Assembly (NCBI RefSeq): GCF_042675965.1
Contig: NZ_JBHTKJ010000013.1
Coordinates: forward strand, 43,192-107,191
From: Virgibacillus_R byunsanensis
Lineage (GTDB): Bacteria > Bacillota > Bacilli > Bacillales > Amphibacillaceae
DNA: 64,000 nucleotides
Direction of reading: 5' to 3'
Shown: positions 52,809 to 62,031 of the stretch, one piece after another
Layout: each line of letters starts with the position of its first letter
How positions within the stretch are numbered: the first letter of the stretch is position 1
Notes under the pieces: model-generated
The model's input: the letters and a program-made list of their open reading frames with translations, nothing else
Databases searched by the model: none
Told to the model about the DNA's origin: nothing
Program-made: the position numbers and the translations under genes

Positions 52809-52980
52809 ATGTATTCCTCCATCCCAAATCTGTGTTCTTTACCTATTATAACGGAAACTATTACGCCTTTTCCACTCTTCACCATTTTCTATGTTTTTCA
52901 TTTTCGATTATTTTAGGTATACTAATAATTAAGGTGAAGTACTGAAATTAATACTAAATTTTAGCTAGAGGTGGAATAAG

Positions 52981-53295
52981 ATGAGTGTAAAAAGAGCGGT
53001 TCTTGCTGCCGGTTTAGGGGTAGCAGTCGGGTACTTAGCTAAACAGCAAATTGATCAGTATCAAAAAGTGACACCAGAGAAGGCATTAAAAAATGCAAAA
53101 GAAACGTTTAAAAAGCAAGGTCCTATAAGTGGTTCTTGGATTTATATGAAACCCGAGGACATAGAAAAAGATGGTCTTTACTATACTGCTTATCGTGGTG
53201 GTGTAACACGAAATGTTGACGGTGAAAATAAGCAATACGAATTTCATGTTGATGTGGAAACTGGAGCTGTCATTAGTTCAGTTCAAACAGCCTGA
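52981..53295 (+). CDS. ytzB: Small PepSY-like protein YtzB
   Basis: A 104-residue protein: a short N-terminal hydrophobic segment (AVLAAGLGVAVGYLAKQQ) and a PepSY-like C-terminus (TPEKALKNAKETFKKQGPIS, YTAYRGGVTRN, YEFHVDVETGAVIS). Probably membrane-anchored with an outside domain. PepSY domains may inhibit peptidases. Strong RBS and terminator. Confidence 0.85.
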   Translation: MSVKRAVLAAGLGVAVGYLAKQQIDQYQKVTPEKALKNAKETFKKQGPISGSWIYMKPEDIEKDGLYYTAYRGGVTRNVDGENKQYEFHVDVETGAVISSVQTA

Positions 53296-53296
53296 A

Positions 53297-53333
53297 TTAA
53301 AAATAGCTACTCTTATGGAGTAGCTATTTTTAA
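53297..53333. terminator. Bidirectional terminator between ytzB and ytnP
   Basis: Long perfect stem ttaaaaatagctact / agtagctatttttaa, with a short loop. Confidence 0.9.
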
Positions 53334-53351
53334 TGCTAATACAACTTGAAC

Positions 53352-54206
53352 TTACTTATACTCATATCGCTTTCGCTCTATCGAATCGATTCTCTTTCCT
53401 GTCTCATCATATTTAATTGCTCTAAGATAAGCATCATGATAAAACGTATACCATGCCTGTTTTTTATAACCAATATCCATCCATTTTTCCTTTTGATGAA
53501 CAGATGACACGGGATAATCGTCATAAGCTAATGCCCATAGTTTGTTTTGATGTGCATGTGTTGGCATAATATCAGCCATATGGATAAAGCAGTCTTGAGC
53601 ATCTTCAAAAACAAGAATACAATGACCATCACTATGACCGCTTGTGTGAATCATTTTTAAACCATCGACAATTTCCAATTCATTTTCAAATGTTTGAACC
53701 TGACCCACAATAGGTTCCCAATTTATTTTCCAATATGTATTTGCAGAACGAATATTAGGATTTCTCATTTCATCCCATTCAACTGCTGAAGTATAAATAG
53801 TAGCATTCATAAATACTGGTTCATATGTATCACCAACAGGCTTTGTTAATCCACATGCATGATCAAAGTGTAAGTGTGTCATTAATACTGCATCTATATC
53901 TTCTAAGGATAGCCCTAGTTGAGATAAAGATTTTTCTACTGACGATTCTTCCAACACACCAAAATTACGTAACTGCTTTTCAGTCAATTTCTCATTCCCC
54001 ATACCAGAGTCAATGATAAAGTTCTTTCCATCAATTTGTAAGAGAATTGGATCCGTTCGTAATTCTATTTGGTTTTTTTCATTATGGGGATATTTCTTTG
54101 ACCATAATGCTTTTGGTACGACCCCAAACATGGCACCCCCGTCCAAAAAATTAACCCCACCATTTAACCATGTTAATGTTGCGCGTCCAACTTGAAGTGT
54201 TTCCAT
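53352..54206 (-). CDS. ytnP: MBL-fold lactonase YtnP (quorum-quenching type)
   Basis: A 284-residue metallo-beta-lactamase of the AHL-lactonase group. Zn ligands: LMTHLHFDHACGL (about 110), MIHTSGHSDGHCILV, FIHMADIMPTHAH. The B. subtilis YtnP lactonase interferes with signalling of Streptomyces and other bacteria; homologues of this length are cytosolic or released. RBS agggagg, single gene. Repeats 7 and 8 lie directly upstream. Confidence 0.9.
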   Translation of the reverse strand: METLQVGRATLTWLNGGVNFLDGGAMFGVVPKALWSKKYPHNEKNQIELRTDPILLQIDGKNFIIDSGMGNEKLTEKQLRNFGVLEESSVEKSLSQLGLSLEDIDAVLMTHLHFDHACGLTKPVGDTYEPVFMNATIYTSAVEWDEMRNPNIRSANTYWKINWEPIVGQVQTFENELEIVDGLKMIHTSGHSDGHCILVFEDAQDCFIHMADIMPTHAHQNKLWALAYDDYPVSSVHQKEKWMDIGYKKQAWYTFYHDAYLRAIKYDETGKRIDSIERKRYEYK

Positions 54207-54261
54207 TATTACATCCTCCCTTTGTATAGTACAAGTGTAGCTAATGGAAAGAATTCGTGCA

Positions 54262-54468
54262 AGAACAAAAGCGAAAGCGCCCGTTTAGCGACGTATGGGC
54301 TGGACTTATCCGCATGAGATAAAGGAAACACGAAGAGTGGTAGCGAATCGATGTTGACTTATCGTAAGGAGGATCAGGAAGCCCACTAGTCGCTGGGCGC
54401 TGGAGCTGGACGTGGCTTAAGCAGTAAATAAATTATCCACAGGCTCCTAATTTTATAATTTCCTAGAC
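54262..54468 (+). repeat. Mosaic structured intergenic repeat, copy 7
   Basis: The clearest short form: agaacaaaagcgaaagcgcccgt start, three nested stems (agcgccc/gggcgct, agcgac 54287-54292/gtcgct 54389-54394, tgggct/agccca), inner hairpin ttatccgcatgagataa, block cgatgttgacttatcg, then ctggacgtggcttaagcag and ttataatttcctag. Its tail touches copy 8. Nothing else is seen in the ytnP-trmB gap except promoter and terminator. Confidence 0.9.
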
Positions 54469-54469
54469 A

Positions 54470-54588
54470 AGAACAAAAGCGAAAGCGCCTTGAAAGACAC
54501 GACAAGCATATCGCGTAGTGTGGATGCTTTTACCCAAGTCGAACTGCTTATGTCCCCGAGTGTCTAGGCGCTAGAGCTGGACATGGCC
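54470..54588 (+). repeat. Mosaic structured intergenic repeat, copy 8 (tandem)
   Basis: Starts agaacaaaagcgaaagcgcct one base after copy 7 but holds a different inner module (gcgtagtgtggatgctt ... gaactgcttatgtcccc). Stems: agcgcct/aggcgct and agacac 54495-54500/gtgtct 54560-54565. It ends early after gctggacatggcc, missing the AT-rich tail. Confidence 0.85.
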
Positions 54589-54656
54589 GATTCTGTAGAT
54601 AAATGTACAAAACTTTCAAGTTTTATACTCCCTCTATATACTTTCTTTACTTTTAA

Positions 54657-54684
54657 AAAAGAACCCAGTAAAGTGGATTCTTTT
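54657..54684 (-). terminator. Intrinsic terminator of trmB
   Basis: aaaagaaccca / tggattctttt imperfect stem with t-run on the minus strand. Confidence 0.65.
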
Positions 54685-54706
54685 AAGTGACAGATGAAGA
54701 AACTTT

Positions 54707-55342
54707 CTAAAATGTTACGCGACTGCGATAAATACGCTGCCCTTTTGCAGAAAACTTTTCCTCATACTCCGTCATAATGTTTTCTGGATCATGTAGTTTA
54801 TGCAGATCCAGGTTAACTTCTTCAAAATTCATACCAAACTTAGAAAAACTAACTAACGAATATTCAAAAAGTCCCTGATTATCCGTTTTAAAAATTAGTT
54901 CCCCATTGGTCATTAATACATTTTTATATTGTTCTAGAAATGTATGGTAAGTTAATCTTCTTTTCTCATGTCGATTTTTTGGCCACGGATCTGAAAAATT
55001 CAAATAAATAGTTGCTATTTCATGTTCGGCAAAAAATTCCCGTAAATCATTTGCATCTTCATTCAATAATATAATATTTTTCTGTCCTGATTCGATAACT
55101 TTTTGGGCTGCATTAACTACAATGCTTTTTACAACCTCTATCCCAATAAAGTTGATATTTGGAAATTGTTCTGCCATACCGGTAATAAATTGACCTTTAC
55201 CTGTACCGATTTCTACATGTATAGGATTTGAGTTCCCAAATAGTTCTTTCCATTTTCCTTTTTGTAAATTCGATTCTGGTATTACGATGTGGCTGTTTTC
55301 TTTGAGAAAGTCATCAGCCCACGGTTTATGGCGTTGACGCAT
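54707..55342 (-). CDS. trmB: tRNA (guanine-N7-)-methyltransferase
   Basis: A 211-residue TrmB methylating G46 of tRNA. The SAM-binding PIHVEIGTGKGQFITGMAEQ, NFIGIEVVKSIV and the catalytic-region YLNFSDPWPKNRHEKRRLTY are complete. The start is set at ATG 55342 (MRQRHKPW): the longer frame begins with a GTG that is part of the RBS gtgaggt. Cytosolic, monocistronic. Confidence 0.96.
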   Translation of the reverse strand: MRQRHKPWADDFLKENSHIVIPESNLQKGKWKELFGNSNPIHVEIGTGKGQFITGMAEQFPNINFIGIEVVKSIVVNAAQKVIESGQKNIILLNEDANDLREFFAEHEIATIYLNFSDPWPKNRHEKRRLTYHTFLEQYKNVLMTNGELIFKTDNQGLFEYSLVSFSKFGMNFEEVNLDLHKLHDPENIMTEYEEKFSAKGQRIYRSRVTF

Positions 55343-55434
55343 GAAATTATACCTCACTTTATTTTTAAATCACTAATTCCCTACAGCATAGAATATATAA
55401 AATCTGTCAACACTATGCTAGGAGGTGAAATTTA

Positions 55435-55725
55435 ATGACATTAACTGTTAATAATCAACTTATGTTACTACATGATATTTTAAGTGAACAAACAGAAGAT
55501 TGCTATGGTAACATATCTGAATATCAGCAGATAAAACGATTGATTCAATCGATGATTTCTAAAAATAGCATTACGGATGAACAACTTCTACAATTATTGC
55601 CTGAAATCTATAATTATGGACGACAAGGTGAGATTGTTCAAAACCTTGAAGAACACATTACGACCAATAAACATAATATCGAAAATTGGATACATGCAAT
55701 TCAACAAACAGATGTAGAATTATAA
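55435..55725 (+). CDS. ytzH: YtzH-like protein
   Basis: A 96-residue, helical, cysteine-poor protein (LMLLHDILSEQTEDCYGNIS, YGRQGEIVQNLEEHITTN) matching YtzH in length and position between trmB and ytmP. Strong RBS aggaggtg. Function unknown. Confidence 0.85.
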   Translation: MTLTVNNQLMLLHDILSEQTEDCYGNISEYQQIKRLIQSMISKNSITDEQLLQLLPEIYNYGRQGEIVQNLEEHITTNKHNIENWIHAIQQTDVEL

Positions 55726-55727
55726 TT

Positions 55728-56525
55728 TTACATGTTTGTTATATACTCTCGCAAGTCGTCTAATCTATTCATTGCCTTTGTATTCTCGTTGCGTTCACTA
55801 TGCCAACTTAAATATTGAAGTGTATTTAGAATCAGGTACCAGTACATTCTTTGCATTAACTGTTTATTGTTGGTTACACCGTATTTTTGTAACCAACTAT
55901 TCCATTTTTCCTTTGGAACATACCATTTTAACAACATCCCGAAATCCATCATAGGATCGGCAATCATTGCATTATCCCAATCAACTAAATAAAGATGTCC
56001 TTGTTTCGTAACTAATAAGTTGTTATGATTCAGATCGCAATGACAGACTACCTGTTTTTGATTTCGTGTAACGGGTAATAGTTCCTCTAAGAGTTGCAAT
56101 GCCACTTGAATTTCACTGTACTTTGACGTTAACCCATTCACTTGCAATCTTTCTTTTATATACCCAAGGCTATCGTCTGATGTGACAGGTTTTTTTCCCA
56201 TACGCATAAGCATATGCAATAATTCAGAGGAATGATGTATTTTATATAACAAATCAGCAACCTGTTGATGCTGCATCTCTTCTGGTTTTAATTCTCTTCC
56301 TTCTAACCATTCTTGTGCAGTAATGACATCCCCGTTTTCCAAACGTTTCGTCCACATCAGTTTAGGAACGATACCTTCTGCAGATAATACTGCTAAAAAA
56401 GGTGATGAATTACGCTTAATAAATAATCTTCTTTTTTTATTATCTGCTACATAGGCGTCTCCAGTTAGCCCACCAGCAGGGGTGATCGTCCATTCTTTAC
56501 CGATTGCTTGTTTAAGCCAATTCAA
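55728..56525 (-). CDS. ytmP: Phosphotransferase (APH/choline kinase-like) YtmP
   Basis: A 265-residue kinase-like protein of the APH superfamily: catalytic loop VVCHCDLNHNNLLVTKQGHL and metal-binding LVDWDNAMIADPMMD. It could phosphorylate a small hydroxylated or amino compound (thiamine or choline kinase relatives). Substrate unknown. Starts at a TTG behind gagg. Convergent with ytzH; its stop is two bases from the ytzH stop. Confidence 0.9.
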   Translation of the reverse strand: MNWLKQAIGKEWTITPAGGLTGDAYVADNKKRRLFIKRNSSPFLAVLSAEGIVPKLMWTKRLENGDVITAQEWLEGRELKPEEMQHQQVADLLYKIHHSSELLHMLMRMGKKPVTSDDSLGYIKERLQVNGLTSKYSEIQVALQLLEELLPVTRNQKQVVCHCDLNHNNLLVTKQGHLYLVDWDNAMIADPMMDFGMLLKWYVPKEKWNSWLQKYGVTNNKQLMQRMYWYLILNTLQYLSWHSERNENTKAMNRLDDLREYITNM

Positions 56526-56633
56526 TTTATATTCCTCAAATCTTTCCTAAATTAGGCATCTAACCATTAATTTTAAAGTGATGAAACAAAAATTACAAAC
56601 ATGAGAATAGGTTACCGAAAATCACCAACTATT

Positions 56634-57566
56634 TCAAGGTGTTTGTACGTTAAATTTACCATTAACAAGTATTGGATCGGATGTTTTACTTATTTGACTA
56701 GTTCTGCATGTATTTGTTTGACCATCAACCTGATACCATAATGTATCATTTGAATGAATAGTTAGAGTACTTGTAGTAAACAATTCAACCTCTTTAAAGT
56801 TAATATGCTTACCGACAAACACTGTTAAAAAGAACCCTAAAACCTTCCATTTTGAAATTCCTCGTATAATCAATACTGGAAACTCATTTGGTTGGATAGT
56901 GGCGTCTGGTATTATTTTCATACCGCCACCATAAAATGGATGGTTTGTCAGGGTCACCATCCAACAATCATGTATGATGCATTTTTCTCCCTCTCTCTCC
57001 ATGCCTAAAGAAAATGGCTTAAAATGCATTAATACGTAAATTAGTGCGATAACATAGCTGATTTTTCCTAGTCCCAACCTATTGAGAACTTTTTTATAAT
57101 TAGATTCATTTGCATGCCTTGCAATCTCAGCATCAAACCCAAAACCCATACTATTAACAAAAAGCCGGTCTTTATCATTGTCCATTTGATAAGTGCCACA
57201 CCAATATGGGATTTGTAGTTGTTCTGTAATAATTTGCCTGAATATATACATAGGAGAACCTTTAATCGAACATCCTCTAGCAAAGTCATTTCCAGAACCG
57301 CCTGGTATAAAGGAAACAGGGAGTCGATTGCAAAGACCATTAATCACTTCATGAAGTGTTCCATCTCCACCAATGACAATTACACAATTTATATGATGAT
57401 AGCTGGATTTAATAATGTCTATAGCTATTTCTTCAGCTTGTCCTTCGTAACTTGTATAAAAATAAGTGCTATTTATGGTAGAAAATAGTACGCTTTTTTT
57501 AATTTTAGAAAATATTCGTCTGGCTCGTCCATATCCAGCGGTTGGATTTATAATAAATATATACAT
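56634..57566 (-). CDS. ytlR: Diacylglycerol kinase-family lipid kinase YtlR
   Basis: A 310-residue DagK/LCB5-type kinase. ATP motifs VIVIGGDGTLHEVINGL and FIPGGSGNDFARG, and GFGFDAEIAR, are intact. It phosphorylates a membrane lipid such as diacylglycerol or undecaprenol-like alcohols. Its ATG follows the ytlQ stop with no gap (TAAATG). Ends the ytlP-ytlQ-ytlR operon. Confidence 0.9.
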   Translation of the reverse strand: MYIFIINPTAGYGRARRIFSKIKKSVLFSTINSTYFYTSYEGQAEEIAIDIIKSSYHHINCVIVIGGDGTLHEVINGLCNRLPVSFIPGGSGNDFARGCSIKGSPMYIFRQIITEQLQIPYWCGTYQMDNDKDRLFVNSMGFGFDAEIARHANESNYKKVLNRLGLGKISYVIALIYVLMHFKPFSLGMEREGEKCIIHDCWMVTLTNHPFYGGGMKIIPDATIQPNEFPVLIIRGISKWKVLGFFLTVFVGKHINFKEVELFTTSTLTIHSNDTLWYQVDGQTNTCRTSQISKTSDPILVNGKFNVQTP

Positions 57567-58478
57567 TTACACTTCCTCATCATCAAGTGAGAAAATACTT
57601 GTATCCTCTTCCCATTCCGGACGTTTTACAGCAGTTGTTTGACAATTTTTAAGCAGTATTTCTGCTGCCTTCAATTGCCTGTTTTTTAACGGTGCAACTA
57701 GAGTTCTTTTCTCCTGAAACCATTTTTCATATGATTGTTTACCAAAAATTTTGGTTTTGTAAGGCTCAGAACTATAAATAATATGATTTGTTCGAGATAA
57801 GATGACTTTCGTTATTGGAAACTCTATATTATTTGCATGTAAAAGACTCTTCACAATTTGTTCTGTTCGTTTTAAAGCGATCATTGGGCTTAACATGTTT
57901 GTTTGTTTACTGTCTTTTTCTACTTCCCATGTTCGTTCGTCTCCGGCTTTAAACGTCGTATGTGGATGTGACTCTACTAGTTGGATAATTTCTATACCAA
58001 TCGGACTAATTAAAATAACTTCACCATCAACTGGTGCCTTTTTTATATTAAAAATAGGATAGTACATGAGTAAGTATGTATCTGGAAATCGTTGTAAAAA
58101 ATATTTCAACGTATCATTTTGGTAATAACTACTATTAAAAAATGATACGTCTGTTACCGTTGAAGATGCCCATTTTAATTGAAAGGGAAAGAGTTTGTTT
58201 AGAAAGTACTGCTTTAACTCCTCTTCTGTCTTAGGAAGAGAGTTTTCTTTTATAGGTTCTTCTTCCTTTAATTCTTTTCTTTTCATGAATGATTTCCACT
58301 TTGAAAGATAACTTGGCTTTTCCTGTTCTTCTTCTGTTTGATTCCCTTCAGGATGACTCCAAATATAATGAAGCTTTTTCCAGTTATCCTGTTTCAGACG
58401 AATAAATTGACTTGGATATCGATAAATATCCCATTCATAACGCGTAATATAGTCCTGCAATTTAATAAGCTGCGTCAT
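57567..58478 (-). CDS. ytlQ: YtlQ, NERD-like protein of unknown function
   Basis: A 303-residue soluble protein. The middle (about 145-250; APVDGEVILISPIGIEIIQL, ERTWEVEKDS, NMLSPMIALKRTEQIV) resembles a NERD/PD-(D/E)XK-like core, but the canonical Asp/Glu-x-Lys is not clear, so nuclease activity is doubtful. N-terminal part is Lys/Glu-rich. It sits gaplessly between thpR and ytlR. Confidence 0.8.
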   Translation of the reverse strand: MTQLIKLQDYITRYEWDIYRYPSQFIRLKQDNWKKLHYIWSHPEGNQTEEEQEKPSYLSKWKSFMKRKELKEEEPIKENSLPKTEEELKQYFLNKLFPFQLKWASSTVTDVSFFNSSYYQNDTLKYFLQRFPDTYLLMYYPIFNIKKAPVDGEVILISPIGIEIIQLVESHPHTTFKAGDERTWEVEKDSKQTNMLSPMIALKRTEQIVKSLLHANNIEFPITKVILSRTNHIIYSSEPYKTKIFGKQSYEKWFQEKRTLVAPLKNRQLKAAEILLKNCQTTAVKRPEWEEDTSIFSLDDEEV

Positions 58479-59045
58479 TTAATCCCCCTCTTTTAATCTA
58501 TATTCAGCAATTACTTCATATTTAGGTGAACGTGCCGGAAAGATTTGAAATATAACGACTCTATCGACTGTGAATTGTTGTTTGTCTGAAAATAAATTTT
58601 TAGTCGTGTCCAATGAATGATCAGCTACTGAAGAATTCCACTTTTTCGCAAGGGTAATATGCGGACGATATGCTCTTCTTTCTGGTTGAAAACCGTGCTC
58701 TGAGGCAATATTTTCTACAAGTTTTTGCAACGTATTAATTGATTCATTTTTGCTAACTCCAGCCCATAAAACTCGTGGTTTTTCTGGATTCCCGAATGCC
58801 CCAACTTTTTCTACATCAACAGAAAATGTTTCTATATCTTCTACTGCATATAGTGCTTCTTTTAATTTTGTAAGACGCACTCCTTCAACTGGCCCTAAAA
58901 ACTTTAGTGTGATGTGTAAATCCATTTCATGTGTCCATTGTTTATAAGGTAGCAATTCTTGTAAGTCAGATTGCCAACTTTTTAACATACCTCTCAATGA
59001 TGAATCAATTGGAATAGCAATAAAAAAATGAGCTATATTTGTCAT
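58479..59045 (-). CDS. thpR: RNA 2',3'-cyclic phosphodiesterase (ThpR/YtlP)
   Basis: A 188-residue 2H phosphoesterase with both catalytic HxT motifs (LHITLKFLG, RPHITLAKK). It opens 2',3'-cyclic phosphates on RNA ends. First gene of the ytlPQR operon; its stop overlaps the start region of ytlQ (TAAATG). Confidence 0.93.
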   Translation of the reverse strand: MTNIAHFFIAIPIDSSLRGMLKSWQSDLQELLPYKQWTHEMDLHITLKFLGPVEGVRLTKLKEALYAVEDIETFSVDVEKVGAFGNPEKPRVLWAGVSKNESINTLQKLVENIASEHGFQPERRAYRPHITLAKKWNSSVADHSLDTTKNLFSDKQQFTVDRVVIFQIFPARSPKYEVIAEYRLKEGD

Positions 59046-59219
59046 AAATAGTCCTCACTTTGCCTATACTTTTTATCGTACAAAACAGCGAATAAATGAA
59101 TAGTTTGAATAAATTATAAAATTACTACTTTTACAATTTACGATTTCGGTGTAAAATATAAGTAACTACACAGATTCACGAGCCCCACAAGATTAATGAA
59201 TTCATTAAGGAGTGGTTTT

Positions 59220-59438
59220 TTGAATCAAACTACATCTCGTATGTTGAACAGAGTTAAAGCTGTATACCTTTATATTAGAGATAATGGTACAGTTTCCACT
59301 ACTGAAATAGCTGAAGAATTTGATACCACAGATCGAACTATTCAGCGAGATTTAAAAGTCTTACAACATAATGGTTTAGTCGACAGTCCTGTTCGTGGTA
59401 GTTGGAAAATCACAAATCGTAAAGTTAAAATATCTTAG
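59220..59438 (+). CDS. ytzE: Small DeoR-like HTH protein YtzE
   Basis: A 72-residue protein that is almost only a DeoR-type HTH (RVKAVYLYIRDNGTVSTTEI, TDRTIQRDLKVLQHNGLV). No effector domain. The start is a TTG at 59220, eight bases after aaggag; the ATG upstream at 59196 precedes the RBS. Target unknown. It has its own terminator. Confidence 0.9.
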   Translation: MNQTTSRMLNRVKAVYLYIRDNGTVSTTEIAEEFDTTDRTIQRDLKVLQHNGLVDSPVRGSWKITNRKVKIS

Positions 59439-59454
59439 AGGTTTTAAATATACA

Positions 59455-59491
59455 AAAGGCTGACATTAAATATAAAATGTCAGCCCTTTTT
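59455..59491. terminator. Bidirectional terminator between ytzE and rsuA
   Basis: aaaaggctgacatt / aatgtcagccctttt with one bulge and T-run. Confidence 0.88.
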
Positions 59492-60208
59492 TTAATTTTT
59501 AAGGGAAAGACAGAAATCTAATTCAGGTTGTGTGAGTTCACGATAAGAACCTACTGGTAAAGAATCATCTAATAACAACTCACCCATACGTATCCTTTTT
59601 AAGTATACGACTTTTTTTCCTACTGCTTCAAACATACGCTTTACCTGATGATATTTCCCCTCTGTGATTGTTATTTCGATTTCAGAAACCTCTCCAGTTC
59701 TTAAAACCTTAAGATCTGCGGGTTTGGTCTTATATCCATCTCTTAACATTACACCTTGTTTAAAGTAATCAACATCCTTGTCTATAACCTCTCCATTGAC
59801 CTTGGCATAATACGTTTTACCGACTTTCTTTTTTGGGGAAACCAACTGATGTGCAAGGTCTCCGTCATTTGTAATTAATAAAAGTCCTTCGGTATCCTTG
59901 TCGAGTCTCCCCACTGGAAATGGTTTAAACAGCTGTAAGTCTGATGTGAGTAACTCAATTACTGTTTTATCCCAAACATCCTCTGTAGAGGAAATATAGC
60001 CAGGTGGCTTATTCATCATGATATAGATATTTTTTTGATAGGTAACAGTAGTATTATTAACTTTAATTAAATCTGTATCGGGATCAACATGTGCACTACT
60101 ATCTTTAATTACATTTCCATTTAGCGTAACTTGCTTCTTTTTTAATAAAGCTTTAACATCTTTTCTACTGCCGAATCCCGTATTCGCTAACAGCTTGTCA
60201 AGGCGCAT
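59492..60208 (-). CDS. rsuA: 16S rRNA pseudouridine synthase RsuA-type
   Basis: A 238-residue pseudouridine synthase: N-terminal S4 domain (MRLDKLLANTGFGSRKDVKA) and catalytic domain with the active-site GRLDKDTEGLLLITNDG and YHQVKRMFEAVGKKV. Modifies a uridine of 16S rRNA in related bacteria (B. subtilis ytzG). It starts 13 bp after murJ with aggaggtag, suggesting cotranscription. Confidence 0.93.
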   Translation of the reverse strand: MRLDKLLANTGFGSRKDVKALLKKKQVTLNGNVIKDSSAHVDPDTDLIKVNNTTVTYQKNIYIMMNKPPGYISSTEDVWDKTVIELLTSDLQLFKPFPVGRLDKDTEGLLLITNDGDLAHQLVSPKKKVGKTYYAKVNGEVIDKDVDYFKQGVMLRDGYKTKPADLKVLRTGEVSEIEITITEGKYHQVKRMFEAVGKKVVYLKRIRMGELLLDDSLPVGSYRELTQPELDFCLSLKN

Positions 60209-60221
60209 CGCCTACCTCCTT

Positions 60222-61838
60222 CTACCTCTTGAATATTCTGTCTAAGACACGTACACGTTCACCTAGAACACGTTCTAATAATGTGGATTTATATCCTAAC
60301 CATAAATAGACTCCTCCACCTATTCCTACACCCAAAGCCAACAAAATGACTGCTGCTAAGCGCGATTCATGATAGTCAAGAAAGTTTCCTAAACTTCCTC
60401 TTGTTATCCAAATTGTTATGCTCATGATAAGAGTGAAGATTCCTATTAATAAAAAGCGCTTGAATGATTGTTTAAAGGAAAAATCTATTGCAGATTTTAT
60501 GCGCAACAGATTTAATATAACAGCAATTCCAACTGCTAGACCTGTCCCAAATATAGCACCTTTTGCACCAAAGGTATGAATAAGAAATATATTTAATAAA
60601 ACTTTCACTAGAAAACCTGCTGTTAAACTAACAACAGCAAATCGTTGTTCATTTATTCCTTGTAATATAGCAGCTGACACGGTAAATAGTGCAAACATTA
60701 ATGCAACAGGAGCATACCAACCTAATAACGGTCCTGTTATATCAATATTATCTAACCCGAATAAGGAACCATAAGCAACATCAGATAATATGGAAAGGCC
60801 TACTACAGCAGGAACTACTAGCACAAGTACAATTTGTAATGATTGATTGATCTGTTGATTTAATATTGAATGTTGCTGTTGTGTAAATGTTTTTGTTAAC
60901 GCGGGTATAATAGCTAATGATAGCCCGGTAGCTACCGTCACTGGGATAATCACCAGTTTATGTCCATAAAAATTAATAACCGCATATGCAATATCTGATA
61001 TTTCGCTTTCTCCTATGGCTAACATAGCACGATTAAAAGTTAGCATATCAACAAGTTGATACAATGGAGTAGCTATTCCTACTAAAACAAAAGGACCAGC
61101 ATAACGAAATAATTCAAGAAATAAATCCTTTGTTGGTATATCATATGTGTACTCTTGTTGTTGTACTTGCTTTTCAATATTTGATTTTCTTTTACGCCAG
61201 TAAATCCACAGAACCACACAAGAAGCGAGTGCTCCTACAAATGCAGAAAAGGTTGCAAAACTAACTGCAGTAGTTATTGTTCCATTTAATGCCTTCAATA
61301 TAACGAAGGCGGAACCTAGTAAAAATACAATTCGTACAATCTGTTCAATTACTTGTGAAACAGCAGTTGGCCCCATTGATTCATATCCTTGAAAAAATCC
61401 ACGGACAATACTCATGGCAGGAATAATAAGTAATGCAAGACTAACCATACGAATTACCGCTGTTACATCTGCAACAGAGTTCTTAAAATCATCGTCTGGA
61501 ATAACTTGTTGTGCTAATATTTCCGCCCCAAAAAACAGAGTTATAAAGGCTAAGAAACCAGTTACAGACATTAAAGTGATTCCAGCTCGAAACATGCGCA
61601 TTCCTGTTTCATAGTCACCAAGGGAATTATATTTAGACACAAATTTCGATACCGCAAGTGGTACACCGATCGTGGAAATACTAATTAATATATTATAAGG
61701 AGTGTATGCATATGAAAACAATGCACCTCCAGTTTCTCCAACAAGACCATAAAATGGAATAACATATATCATTCCTAAAAATTTAGATAAAAATGTTGCA
61801 CCTGTAAGCAACATCGTTCCTCTTACTATATTAGACAT
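60222..61838 (-). CDS. murJ: Lipid II flippase MurJ (YtgP)
   Basis: A 538-residue MOP-superfamily flippase with about 14 membrane segments, N-terminus GTMLLTGATFLSKFLGMIYV. The B. subtilis orthologue YtgP is the MurJ lipid II flippase (partly redundant with Amj). It exports the wall precursor. A conserved Arg/Asp pattern in RMVSLALL..RGFFQGYESM fits the family. Confidence 0.93.
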   Translation of the reverse strand: MSNIVRGTMLLTGATFLSKFLGMIYVIPFYGLVGETGGALFSYAYTPYNILISISTIGVPLAVSKFVSKYNSLGDYETGMRMFRAGITLMSVTGFLAFITLFFGAEILAQQVIPDDDFKNSVADVTAVIRMVSLALLIIPAMSIVRGFFQGYESMGPTAVSQVIEQIVRIVFLLGSAFVILKALNGTITTAVSFATFSAFVGALASCVVLWIYWRKRKSNIEKQVQQQEYTYDIPTKDLFLELFRYAGPFVLVGIATPLYQLVDMLTFNRAMLAIGESEISDIAYAVINFYGHKLVIIPVTVATGLSLAIIPALTKTFTQQQHSILNQQINQSLQIVLVLVVPAVVGLSILSDVAYGSLFGLDNIDITGPLLGWYAPVALMFALFTVSAAILQGINEQRFAVVSLTAGFLVKVLLNIFLIHTFGAKGAIFGTGLAVGIAVILNLLRIKSAIDFSFKQSFKRFLLIGIFTLIMSITIWITRGSLGNFLDYHESRLAAVILLALGVGIGGGVYLWLGYKSTLLERVLGERVRVLDRIFKR

Positions 61839-62031
61839 TATTTCACCTGATTCTATTTATATTACCATCTAGGTTATTTTATCATACTTACGATTAAAGG
61901 AGATAACGTTTCTTTTTCAGTTCGTCTTACATACTTTCGAAACAAAGTTTTAAATTATGATATGTAATCAAGCAATAAATTGAGGATCATTCACTTAAAA
62001 TGGTAAGATACTAACGAAAGGAATGAATGGA

